64,000 nucleotides of DNA from Vibrio chagasii (GCA_041879415.1 CP090851.1:1426001-1490000), one strand, 5' to 3'; positions 53,179 to 62,129 are shown, counted from the first letter of the stretch. Translations and numbers: made by a program. The notes: generated by a model from the sequence alone, not told the origin.

Positions 53179-55464
53179 ATGACCAAGAAAACCCATTTAT
53201 GGCGGCTCGCTGCCATTGTCTATAGCCCCTTATCCGTCGCATTTTGTCTTAGTGACGGCGTCCAAGATACTCAATCATTAGATGCAATTAACCAGAATCG
53301 TATTACATCCTGGGCTCGAAACGAAGTGTATTCAGAGCCACAGTTTGGCATTGCACTTGGCGAACTCGAGCACGGTGCTCATACGAATTCTTTTTCTGCA
53401 GCTTGGCCACAAACAGAGCAAGCACTCGCGAGCGTCCCGCAAACTTTTGAAAGTCCACTAAGCGAGCAAAGTCTATTCAACCGCCTCGGTAAAGCGGGAT
53501 CTTCTACATTGGAAGTTCTAGGGCCAGTTGGAGATGCTGTCGCAGTGGGCTTTTGGCTAGACAATATGGTGAGTACATTCTCTCAGGAATCCTCTACCCG
53601 CCTTGATAAAGCCGCGTCTGTTTTTTCCATCGTTCCGCTAGTGGGTGATGAGTTAAACCTATTGTCGAGTGATATCAAGTACTTCGCGGCCAAACAGAAA
53701 ATTGAAGAGTTTGAGCAACAAACACACTACGTATTCGCTAACCACTCATCAGAATTTGCTCGGTTTCACCACAAAAAAGAAGACGCGATTACACTACTCA
53801 ATAAATATGACAATCACGTAAAGCAGAGCGCTTCTATGTATGTCGACCACCTACTTCTGCAAGCTGATACCGAATATCGCCGACTAGCTTCTGCATACGA
53901 TAGACAACTATCTAAGCAAATGGCACGAATCGATCTAGAGCTTTTGAAATCTCTGGGCCACGTTTCTGTTGATACAAATTTGCACCAACCTTTATGCCAA
54001 GGTTCATATACCTCTCCCAGTGAGCTCGAAAACTGCGTTAGTCATCAAGGACCAGCTCGAATTGATAACCTCATTAACAAGCTAAACGCACCCGAGTATC
54101 ACGAACTTGCTTTAAAAGTACACGCCAAGAAAACGGAACTGGTCGGCATTGCTTTTCGTCAGCTGGAAGAACACCGACAAAGATTAATCAACGGAGTAAG
54201 CAACAGAGCAAAACCACACATCACTGCAATGATCAATCAAAGCACACTCAACCGAGGCACCTTGGAGTTTCAAGCGAGACAGAGTGGCTTAAGAGAGTAT
54301 GCAAAAGAAATGTGGGATATCGATTACCTCAGCGAGGAACAACTCAAAACCGCGACTGTAGAGATACGTCCCGCAAGAACTTGCTGGGGCATTCCTTCCG
54401 TTGCGCCTGGAGGAATCCAAGCTTCTATCGATGCATGTAGAGATTCGGGCGCTTTATACGATACTTATCACCCTAAAAAAGACCCTGAACTCTCAAACGT
54501 ATTAATGAAAAGAGTCGAGTTCAATGTCGACCAATATATAGCATCGAGAGTAACCTCTGGCTGGCCTGCAGACTTGTTTAGAACTCAACTTATTAATACC
54601 GCTAGCGCCTACATATCAGGCCAACTTTCTAATCAGATATTTGAGCAACAACTATCACTCCTTTCAAACTTGGAGACTCTGAGTTATCAAACAACATTGA
54701 CGGATTACCTCAACAACAAGGGGCTCGATGGCTCTAAACTGGAAAATCGCACCAGCTGGTACCAGATCAGTCGCTGGTATGAACTTCTGCTAACCGAGCG
54801 CCCAACAGGTGGAGTGTTAAGCCAGATCAACCAATATGAGGTCTTTAAAAGTTTTATACAGCCTCAGTTTGAGCGTGCGATATCGCTGTCTTACATCCGT
54901 TCCCTCAATTATTCGCTGCCGTACCCAAGTGTTTATGCTGCACAAAATCTAAGATTCTACGCTCCTAAAATGGCGGACATCTTAGACGATGTGCTGGCTA
55001 AACCGGCAGCTAATGTCGAGCGAAACATGCAGCAAGCGATCGATAAGCTCTCAGAAATGGCAATGCAGACAACCAGTGCTAATGAACTTCAATACTTATT
55101 GGGTGACCTGTCTCTTTATCTGCAAATTGCACAACACCAGCAGTCTGAAGCCAACACTTCACTAGGCAATACTCATCAACATCAACTGTTCAACAGCACG
55201 CTATCACCTCTGCATCTGAGCTACCTGTCACAAGAACATGAAGATACCATTTCGTTTCAGGTTGGTGGAATCTCAACTCACCCGCTTTGGTCACACCTAG
55301 CTGATATCAAGAGCACATTAAGCCAAGGGGATATTCAAACGGCAGTAACACAACTAGGAGCCATCGTTAAGGAGGATGACTTCACTATGCTTCCACACAT
55401 CAACCATATGCTGCTTAGAGACCTAGAAGATTGGATTGAAATCCAACTGGCATTAGAGGAATAA
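53179..55464 (+). CDS. Large exported protein with diphtheria-toxin-translocation-like hairpin
   Basis: 761 residues from the ATG at 53179. A reading from TTG at 53032 would pass through the preceding terminator, so I reject it. The N terminus (KKTHLWRLAAIVYSPLSVAF) is a plausible export signal. At about residues 108-165 two hydrophobic segments follow each other, VLGPVGDAVAVGFWLDN and FSIVPLVGDELNLLS. In order and in the PLVG[DE] tip they resemble helices 5-9 of the diphtheria toxin T domain. The rest is mostly helical with long amphipathic stretches (about 185-265, 300-345) and six Cys. A coupled downstream gene encodes a putative protease. A role as a translocation or pore component is inferred; no known family was recognised over the full length. 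Confidence 0.7.
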   Translation: MTKKTHLWRLAAIVYSPLSVAFCLSDGVQDTQSLDAINQNRITSWARNEVYSEPQFGIALGELEHGAHTNSFSAAWPQTEQALASVPQTFESPLSEQSLFNRLGKAGSSTLEVLGPVGDAVAVGFWLDNMVSTFSQESSTRLDKAASVFSIVPLVGDELNLLSSDIKYFAAKQKIEEFEQQTHYVFANHSSEFARFHHKKEDAITLLNKYDNHVKQSASMYVDHLLLQADTEYRRLASAYDRQLSKQMARIDLELLKSLGHVSVDTNLHQPLCQGSYTSPSELENCVSHQGPARIDNLINKLNAPEYHELALKVHAKKTELVGIAFRQLEEHRQRLINGVSNRAKPHITAMINQSTLNRGTLEFQARQSGLREYAKEMWDIDYLSEEQLKTATVEIRPARTCWGIPSVAPGGIQASIDACRDSGALYDTYHPKKDPELSNVLMKRVEFNVDQYIASRVTSGWPADLFRTQLINTASAYISGQLSNQIFEQQLSLLSNLETLSYQTTLTDYLNNKGLDGSKLENRTSWYQISRWYELLLTERPTGGVLSQINQYEVFKSFIQPQFERAISLSYIRSLNYSLPYPSVYAAQNLRFYAPKMADILDDVLAKPAANVERNMQQAIDKLSEMAMQTTSANELQYLLGDLSLYLQIAQHQQSEANTSLGNTHQHQLFNSTLSPLHLSYLSQEHEDTISFQVGGISTHPLWSHLADIKSTLSQGDIQTAVTQLGAIVKEDDFTMLPHINHMLLRDLEDWIEIQLALEE

Positions 55465-55468
55465 GTCT

Positions 55469-57088
55469 ATGAAACATAACATTACACGAACCTTCTTGGC
55501 CTTGGTACTGCTCGTTAATTCAAGCCATACATTTGCTGGAAAAGGCTCTGAATTTGGACTTTTTTATGATGCTCCAGACGGCGTAAAAGTCATCGAAGGG
55601 TACAATTCTGCGGCTTATGGAAACCTTTATCGCATGTCCAGAAATCTATACGTGCAAACCAAAAGTGACGCCTACCTTGCAGATATGAGCGTGTTGATTC
55701 GCAACCTGCAACTATCGCCAACAGGACGTGAGATTTTACGACAAGTTGCTACCTACGAACCAGTAAATGCACCCGATGATGCTGTTGAACCGTTAATTGA
55801 ACATACGGTTGGAGTCGATCAATCAAAGGCCACTGTTGTCACTGTGATCAGAGAACCAGAAGGTCCAGGCCGACTATTCGAGACAGTGCCTTCGATATTC
55901 GAAGACCAGCAAAAGGCTTCATTGGCATGGCAACGACAATTTAATGGCAAAGGGGTATCAAATACGATTCTCTTCTCCACCACCGAGATGGTTAATATTC
56001 CAGGGAAGAACACACCATTTGATCAAACTGTCGCTTTAGGACATGAGCTCATTCATGCTCGTGACTTTGCTTCTGGCGCTGTTCCACAAGGCAGTACACC
56101 CCAGTCTCATCGACATCCCGACACCAATCAAATCACAGAATATGTCATTCCGAATTATGAGTATCAAACGACAGGAATTGCACACTACAACAACGCTGAA
56201 AACGGGCGAGATCCTGTTACGGAAATCAGTAGTGCCAGACAATCAATGATCAACCTTCGCGAAGAGATGTATTTCCATTGGAAAGCACTGGGACAAGAGA
56301 AAGCGAAGGCGTATTTGAAAAATGAAAAAGTGGTGAGCGAGTTTCATTTGGCTGATGATCTAGGAAAAGAGAAGCGCAATACTTATTGGCCGAAAGAGCA
56401 CTACAACTATCAACCCTATACTCTTGAAACCAGACCATCTGCAACACCTCAGCATGCCCCTAAATGGGATACCGTGGAAGGAAAACAAGCTCATATAGAA
56501 GTTAAACAAGCACTCCAACAATCATTGAATGAAGGGAGTAACCCAGCGATTGTTATCGTTGATGCTACCGAGCAGCGCCTTTCTCAAAGCCTGCAAAACT
56601 CGCCAGCGCTGACACGAAGAGGCCTTAGTAACCAGAGTTCCATTTTGAAATACGCCGCACAGAACGACATCAAAGTGATCAACCTATACAGCGCCGCCAA
56701 TGAAACACCATTGAGTTCGCTAAAGAAACGGAAAAAGAATCTGTTATACCGAGCGATTTCAGGTAAAAAAACAGAAGAGACTCAAGGTTACCAGGATGTT
56801 CAATACAACGAAGGCAACCAAACAGCCCTAACCTCAGCACTAGAAGACAATGACGAAGTGTTAGTGATGGCCTACTCTGACGGCAAAGTAACAACAAATG
56901 TTATCGACAGTCTTTCAGAAAACATTCAAAAACAAGTGGTTGTATCGCGATACGCTAACTTGGATTACCAACCATCAAACCTTAGCGCAGAAGAAAGCAC
57001 GGCATGGAAAACGCTGGGTAGAAAAGACAATGTGAGAATGCTTGGAGGTGGTAGCCGCTCTCGCTTCAATATATGTAGCATCCAGTAA
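55469..57088 (+). CDS. Exported protein with HELIH zinc-protease motif (M91-like)
   Basis: 539 residues. A signal peptide (residues 1-23, LALVLLVNSSHTFA) is followed by a domain with GHELIHARDF at 191-200, where His192, Glu193 and His196 form an HExxH zinc site. The wording is close to NleD/HopH1-type M91 effector proteases, and TEISSARQSM further on may supply the third ligand. The C-terminal 180 residues (IVIVDATEQ, YNEGNQTALTSALED, VLVMAYSDGKVTTNV) read like an isochorismatase-type Rossmann fold without its catalytic Cys; that is a weak call. It starts 4 bases after the 761-residue gene, with GAGGAA overlapping that gene's stop. Confidence 0.72.
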   Translation: MKHNITRTFLALVLLVNSSHTFAGKGSEFGLFYDAPDGVKVIEGYNSAAYGNLYRMSRNLYVQTKSDAYLADMSVLIRNLQLSPTGREILRQVATYEPVNAPDDAVEPLIEHTVGVDQSKATVVTVIREPEGPGRLFETVPSIFEDQQKASLAWQRQFNGKGVSNTILFSTTEMVNIPGKNTPFDQTVALGHELIHARDFASGAVPQGSTPQSHRHPDTNQITEYVIPNYEYQTTGIAHYNNAENGRDPVTEISSARQSMINLREEMYFHWKALGQEKAKAYLKNEKVVSEFHLADDLGKEKRNTYWPKEHYNYQPYTLETRPSATPQHAPKWDTVEGKQAHIEVKQALQQSLNEGSNPAIVIVDATEQRLSQSLQNSPALTRRGLSNQSSILKYAAQNDIKVINLYSAANETPLSSLKKRKKNLLYRAISGKKTEETQGYQDVQYNEGNQTALTSALEDNDEVLVMAYSDGKVTTNVIDSLSENIQKQVVVSRYANLDYQPSNLSAEESTAWKTLGRKDNVRMLGGGSRSRFNICSIQ

Positions 57089-57284
57089 ACAAGGCTCAAA
57101 ACGCCAGCTTGCGACCAGCTAAACGTCATATCCAGCAGGCCCTTTGTTAATGGCTAATCACAATTCCAAAGGGCCAGTTTATGACAAGCAAATCTGTTAC
57201 GTGACTTAAAAATGCAATCACAGCGACACAAAAGTTTGAGTTAATGAAGCCGGCTAAAGACAGAGATCCCTTACAGGAGGAGCT

Positions 57285-57467
57285 ATGAAATACTGTCCAT
57301 GTTGCTCAACAGAGTTAATCGAACGAGACGATATCCATATTTGTCCACGTAACGAAATTGGTGACTGTTATTTTGATGGTTATGAGCAATCTCATATTGA
57401 ATATCATCAGCTCAAAGACTACCCACAAGATTCAGCGTTCGATATCACAGAGGTCATCGCTGACTAA
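57285..57467 (+). CDS. 60-aa Cys-rich CPCC protein
   Basis: 60 residues. The N-terminal MKYCPCCSTELIERDD and two later Cys (ICPRNE and DCYFDG) form a small zinc-ribbon-like pattern; the C terminus is acidic. AGGAGG lies 5 bases before the ATG, a very strong ribosome binding site. A terminator follows. The function is unknown. Confidence 0.75.
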   Translation: MKYCPCCSTELIERDDIHICPRNEIGDCYFDGYEQSHIEYHQLKDYPQDSAFDITEVIAD

Positions 57468-57544
57468 CTCTCACAGGGTTGAAAAACGGAGATTGTCTCG
57501 CTAGTAAAGCGTCTCAGCTTACGTTTATGTTCTCCAAAATTAAA

Positions 57545-57578
57545 AAGCCCTGATGGTAATATCATCAGGGCTTTTTTT
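57545..57578. terminator. Terminator after the CPCC gene
   Basis: AAGCCCTGATG and CATCAGGGCTT pair around a short loop with TTTTTTTG after it, between convergent genes. Confidence 0.9.
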
Positions 57579-57629
57579 GTCTTTCAACGCCATAAACATA
57601 CAGCGAATCAAGCAGCAGTTAACTTGGTG

Positions 57630-58151
57630 TTACCACATTAGATCATCAGGGATCACGAAGTCTTTGTACGGGTCATCCTCGTCAACTTCATCAGTGCTTG
57701 CTGTTTGAGTATCAACGATTGACTCCTCATCACGCATAGCGATTTTGTTTGCTACCGCTGTTGGAATCACAACATAGCTTTCGCCTTGACGTGCAATACT
57801 CAAGATACCTTTACTCAATTGCTTTTGAGTCAGCTCTTCAACGTATAGGTATTTAACTAAAGTACCATCGGTGAAGTTATATTTGATTTCACCATTTTTC
57901 AGGTCGATCTTGTTCATGTCGATCAGCTGCTTCACTTGAGCTTTGATCTCTTTGCTCAACTGCTTTTCTTTCAGCTGTTGGTTTAGCTCTTTATCTTTCG
58001 CTTGCTGCGCCAGCTTGTTCTCTTCTGCTGCCGCTTTTGCTTCACGAGCTTGAACACGAGACTTTTTAGAGCCCTTCTTCGCCTTCTTTAATTTTTTCTC
58101 ATTTACCAAGCCAGCTTTAAGCATCTGCTCTTGGAGTGTTAACTTTGCCAT
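57630..58151 (-). CDS. DUF2058 (YaiL-like) protein
   Basis: 173 residues, cytoplasmic, very rich in Lys, Gln and Glu over the first 90 (KKLKKAKKGSKKSRVQAREA), predicted coiled coil. A small globular C-terminal part follows (NFTDGTLVKYLYVEELT, ARQGESYVVIP) and an acidic tail. This is the DUF2058/YaiL family, described as nucleoid- or polynucleotide-associated. It stands alone within the toxin-gene stretch and looks like core genome. Confidence 0.88.
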   Translation of the reverse strand: MAKLTLQEQMLKAGLVNEKKLKKAKKGSKKSRVQAREAKAAAEENKLAQQAKDKELNQQLKEKQLSKEIKAQVKQLIDMNKIDLKNGEIKYNFTDGTLVKYLYVEELTQKQLSKGILSIARQGESYVVIPTAVANKIAMRDEESIVDTQTASTDEVDEDDPYKDFVIPDDLMW

Positions 58152-58577
58152 GACTTTCCCAGTTCAGGATTAAAAACGGCTCTATCATACCTGTTTTTGT
58201 ACTTTCTGTTTACTGAACAAATCGAAATTACGGATCAATTATTAGATTTATTTCAGTCACTCTAGGTAAATCGTCGTGTCGCTTTACGTTAATCGCACTT
58301 CACACTTTGGACGTAATAACCGGTTAGATTTTCACTACCTAAAACTGGGAGGTAGTTAGGAGTATGCCCTCTGCCGATACCTAATTGCTCTCTATTTTAC
58401 GCGCGCGTAACACTTATCATTCCATTAAAACAATGCTTTCATTTTCAATAACTGATTGATTTTATAAAACCTTGGCATATATCTCATAATTTAATATTGC
58501 ATATAGAGTTATAACTCAAACGTAATATCTATTGACTACGTTATTCATTACACCCATCAGTAAGGATAACGTAAACA
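58152..58577. promoter_or_regulatory. Promoter region of the sphingomyelinase gene
   Basis: About 425 bases without an evident gene. A small stem ACTACCT/AGGTAGT lies near 58334-58356. The AT-rich last 120 bases before the sphingomyelinase start look like a promoter. No named operator is recognised. Confidence 0.45.
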
Positions 58578-59912
58578 ATGAAAAATCAATGGACTTGCTT
58601 GAGTGCATTACTTGCATCAGCTTCATGCTTATCTACCACAGCTATCGCCGATACCGACGTGTATCTGACCAATAACACCAACCAAGTAATGACGATTCAA
58701 GCGAGTCACAGTGGTACAGACCTCCTTAAATTTGGAGGCGAATGGCAACAACATGTTGAACAGATTGGTCCATGGGAGACCAAAAAACTGATCAGCTTTA
58801 ATCGCTGGACTGGTGTTAAATCAGGGGAAACTTATCAGTTTGATACTGTGGTTTCGAATGCGGTTGGTGAAAGTATCATTCTCAATCAAACCATGAAGGG
58901 ACACTGGTACAACTCTACCTTACAACATGGCTTAAGTGCTGCTGATATCAACCTAATCCTTCACAACGACCGTAATATCCACCGCAGTACAACCGATGCC
59001 TTTGACGTAAATACCGAGCTTGCACTGAAAGCCGATAACACCGCGCGCTACGATGATATTTACTACACCATCACGCCAGAAAAAGTAGACGAACAGCCAG
59101 AACCAGATGCGAATACACTAAAAGTCATGACATACAACATATGGGCACTCCCTGTCATTGCTTCACACATTGGTGACCGTTATGACCTGATCCCGCAGTA
59201 TGTCAAAGGTTACGATGTACTCGCGCTTCAAGAGGTGTTTGCTAACGGCCGAGATGAATTCTTACGTGAACTGGCCAAAGAGTACCCTTACCAAACTAAG
59301 ATGCTCGATAAAGATGGCATCAACATTTATGACGGCGGTGTGATGATTGTCAGCCGCTACCCTATCGTCAATGAAGCTCAGTATGTATTCCCCGACTGTA
59401 CCGGCACAGATTGCTTTGCTGACAAGGGTGTGAACTACGCTGAGATCATCAAAAATGGCCAGGCTTACCATGTGTTCGGTACTCACACTGCATCGTTCGA
59501 CACGGACACCGCTCGTGACTACCGACAACGTCAATTCAAGCAAATGCGCGCGTTGGCTCAATCTCTAGATATTCCAGCGTCAGAAACGGTCGTTTACAGC
59601 GGCGACTTCAATGTAAACAAGCTTAAATTTCCTAGCGATTACCAAGAGATGTTTGCCAACCTTCAAGCGATTGAACCCGAGTATTCAGGCTATACGGCGT
59701 CGACATTCGACCCACGTATAAATAACTTCGCCGGTGAACCAATGTCTGGCGGAGAAAACGTTGAATATCTTGATTATGTCGTCGTCAGCTCTGAGTACGC
59801 GGTTAAAATTCACAACAATAACCGCGTCGATGTGCCTCGCTCCACCAGTAGTGAACTCTGGAAACACTACAATCTTTCAGACCATTTCCCTGTTAGTGCA
59901 ATCATCAAGTAG
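58578..59912 (+). CDS. Secreted sphingomyelinase C-like phosphodiesterase
   Basis: 444 residues. A signal peptide (to about residue 24, TTAIA) is followed by an N-terminal domain of about 150 residues that I do not recognise, then a DNase-I-like phosphodiesterase domain. Its catalytic sites are in order: MTYNIWALP, ALQEVFANGRDEFL (magnesium-binding Glu), FGTHTASF, YSGDFNVNKL, EYLDYVVVSS and SDHFPVSAI (catalytic His). It would cleave sphingomyelin or related phospholipids of host membranes, acting as a haemolysin. The next gene starts 15 bases downstream and encodes a foldase-like protein. Confidence 0.9.
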   Translation: MKNQWTCLSALLASASCLSTTAIADTDVYLTNNTNQVMTIQASHSGTDLLKFGGEWQQHVEQIGPWETKKLISFNRWTGVKSGETYQFDTVVSNAVGESIILNQTMKGHWYNSTLQHGLSAADINLILHNDRNIHRSTTDAFDVNTELALKADNTARYDDIYYTITPEKVDEQPEPDANTLKVMTYNIWALPVIASHIGDRYDLIPQYVKGYDVLALQEVFANGRDEFLRELAKEYPYQTKMLDKDGINIYDGGVMIVSRYPIVNEAQYVFPDCTGTDCFADKGVNYAEIIKNGQAYHVFGTHTASFDTDTARDYRQRQFKQMRALAQSLDIPASETVVYSGDFNVNKLKFPSDYQEMFANLQAIEPEYSGYTASTFDPRINNFAGEPMSGGENVEYLDYVVVSSEYAVKIHNNNRVDVPRSTSSELWKHYNLSDHFPVSAIIK

Positions 59913-59927
59913 CGCGGTAAAGTACCA

Positions 59928-60884
59928 ATGCATCGTGTTATATTAATCATCATGCTCACCACATTGGTGGGCATGATTAGCTATTCATGGTCATCAAAAG
60001 AACCTGAAACTTCTCCTCCTTTGGTTCAACACAGCGGCGTTTCTGATTTCACCGAAGATCGCCCGTTGACCGCTAGTCACATCGCCGACAATCGAACAAA
60101 CACTTCATACCCAACAGATGAACCAGAATCTTTTGATCACGTTGTTTTTGCAGAGCAGCTGTTAGATCTCAAGGGAAAAACCTTGTTTAGTGAGCTTGAC
60201 CAGTTTTGGGGGCTGTGCCAACAAGCTAGCAGCTGCAAGGCGCGACTCTCTGTGTTACAAGATGAGTTACCGAGCGAATGGTTTGAATTACTCAGCCACT
60301 ACCCAACTCTCTCTGCAGAGTGGAAATCGGTCGAGAGCACCATGCCTCTTGAATCGATAGAGACCTTAGAAGAAAGGGTTCGTGTATTTGAGCAGTCTGC
60401 ACAACAAGTATGGGGGGAACTCGCCCACAAACTATTTTCCGATCAGTTCTCGCACTTAAATTTCACGCTTAGCGCTAGCTTAATCAAAGAAGTCGAAGCA
60501 ACGGAATTTTTTTCACATTACCAAAACCTACTTATGGAATGGGAAGGCCAAGCCGAAGTATTAAACACAGATACCGCAGCCAAAAAATACGAACTCGCTA
60601 TCTCGTTACTTCCGAGTAGCCTGAGTCCAACCGAGCTAGTCTCCATTAAAAAAGAACTACAAGAGACCTATTTAGATGAATCACAAGCAAACAACATTGT
60701 AGCTCGTGAACAACAAGTAGCGCAGCAACAGCAAACGGTGGCGACTTATCACGAACAGTTCGCTCAACTTAAGTCCTCCTTAGATGTGCTGCGATCCACC
60801 AGCCATAGGGATTGGAGCACCCAAGAATGGGATAACTACTATCAACAACAAGTGTCTAGCTTTCGGGAGAACTTCTTTAAATAA
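59928..60884 (+). CDS. Membrane-anchored lipase-chaperone-like (foldase) protein
   Basis: 318 residues. An N-terminal membrane anchor (ILIIMLTTLVGMISYSW, residues 5-21) is followed by a Pro/Ser-rich linker and a helical body. The segments EQSAQQVWGELAHKLFSDQF near residue 150, KKYELAISLLPSSL near 222 and the long C-terminal helices resemble the Lif/LipB lipase foldases, which fold partner enzymes in the periplasm before type II secretion. The usual RxxFDY motif of Lif proteins is not visible. It is 15 bases after the sphingomyelinase gene, so a foldase for that enzyme is the natural hypothesis. Confidence 0.65.
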   Translation: MHRVILIIMLTTLVGMISYSWSSKEPETSPPLVQHSGVSDFTEDRPLTASHIADNRTNTSYPTDEPESFDHVVFAEQLLDLKGKTLFSELDQFWGLCQQASSCKARLSVLQDELPSEWFELLSHYPTLSAEWKSVESTMPLESIETLEERVRVFEQSAQQVWGELAHKLFSDQFSHLNFTLSASLIKEVEATEFFSHYQNLLMEWEGQAEVLNTDTAAKKYELAISLLPSSLSPTELVSIKKELQETYLDESQANNIVAREQQVAQQQQTVATYHEQFAQLKSSLDVLRSTSHRDWSTQEWDNYYQQQVSSFRENFFK

Positions 60885-60936
60885 CCTCTTTCGACAATCT
60901 AGCCCCAATCACCAGGCCAGCTAGCGTGAGAGCGGA

Positions 60937-61971
60937 TCAGCTGAGGCCATCGCGAAACTGTGCTGGTGTTTTATGAAGCCAGCCCTTAAATGCCCTTCTG
61001 AAATTGGCAGGATCAGTGTAGCCAAGCCTTTCACCAACATCGTCAATACTCATGTTTGTAGCGAGCAGTAGCTCTTTGGCTAATTCGACTCGCACTTCTG
61101 TCAGTAGTTGCTGATAACTCGTTTCATAATTGCTCAGTTCGCGTCTAAGGGTACGAGAACTGCAACCAAACAGCTCTGCCAGTCGCTCTATGCTCGGGAA
61201 ATGACCTGCAGTTTGATAAAAGATGGTTTTGATTTGGTTAGTAAGCAGATGCTCAGACTCCAACGTCTCAACAATCGACTGACAAGACCTAAGGTAACGT
61301 TTTAGAGTCGAGGCATCATGAGTCGGTAACACCCGCAATAAAACAGAAGCATCGAACCTAAGCTCGCAGACATTTTGCTCAAAAGTGACCTTACACCGAA
61401 AGCGCTTATCATAGAGTTTTGCGTAATTTGGACTTGGGTAAGGTAACGATAGAGCTTCAATAGATAACGCTTCCCCGGTCAGCTCTTTAAACAAGGAGAC
61501 GATTGAGCTAAGAAAGTACTCACTGCAGAAAGGAAGCAATTCGCCGACCTCTAGCGTGTTCTCGATTTGTATCGCAGCGAGTTCGCCATCACGAATCAAC
61601 TTTACAGAAAAGATAGGCCCATTTAGCCGCAGGTATTTAAAGCCGGCTTTGATCGCCTCTTCAACATTTGGGCTGGTTGATAACGCATAACCTAACACCC
61701 CAAAATGACTCAAGCTTGCATGCTCCCCAAGCGACAAACCTAACCCCTCATTTGGGAAATTCTGATTCGCCATACGAAAGATAAACAGTTTATCTGCGTA
61801 TGTGAGCTTTCCATTTGGGTCTCTCCAATCTAGGTATTCCAACCCTGCACAACCAAGCAGTGTTTCAACGTCTACGCCTTTTTGATCTAACGTATTGAGT
61901 AAAAGTGTGACATCTAAGGTACCTAACTGGTGGCGATGCTCCGTTGGCATATACTCTGCGATAATTTCCAA
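60937..61971 (-). CDS. AraC-family regulator
   Basis: 344 residues. A long N-terminal ligand domain (about 20-200, Arabinose_bd type with GLGLSLGEHASLSHFGVLGYAL) is followed by a C-terminal AraC helix-turn-helix pair, FPSIERLAELFGCSSRTLRREL and DVGERLGYTDPANFRRAFKGW. The start is TTG at 61971, backed by GAGGGAG 6 bases upstream; an ATG at 61950 is a weaker choice. This OruR/ArgR-like layout usually senses a small carboxylic or lipid molecule. It is divergent from the DUF2804 gene, its likely target. Confidence 0.88.
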   Translation of the reverse strand: MEIIAEYMPTEHRHQLGTLDVTLLLNTLDQKGVDVETLLGCAGLEYLDWRDPNGKLTYADKLFIFRMANQNFPNEGLGLSLGEHASLSHFGVLGYALSTSPNVEEAIKAGFKYLRLNGPIFSVKLIRDGELAAIQIENTLEVGELLPFCSEYFLSSIVSLFKELTGEALSIEALSLPYPSPNYAKLYDKRFRCKVTFEQNVCELRFDASVLLRVLPTHDASTLKRYLRSCQSIVETLESEHLLTNQIKTIFYQTAGHFPSIERLAELFGCSSRTLRRELSNYETSYQQLLTEVRVELAKELLLATNMSIDDVGERLGYTDPANFRRAFKGWLHKTPAQFRDGLS

Positions 61972-62129
61972 TCAAATCTCCCTCATCACTCATTGCACTT
62001 CGGTCACTGAAGTACTCCATAGTGACCAAGTCGTGAATTAGCACGTACTCTTGTCCGAATATGACCTCCAAATTCTACTAAACTCACCGCACAATGGGGT
62101 TAATTGTTAAATTAATGTGAAGCCTCGCA

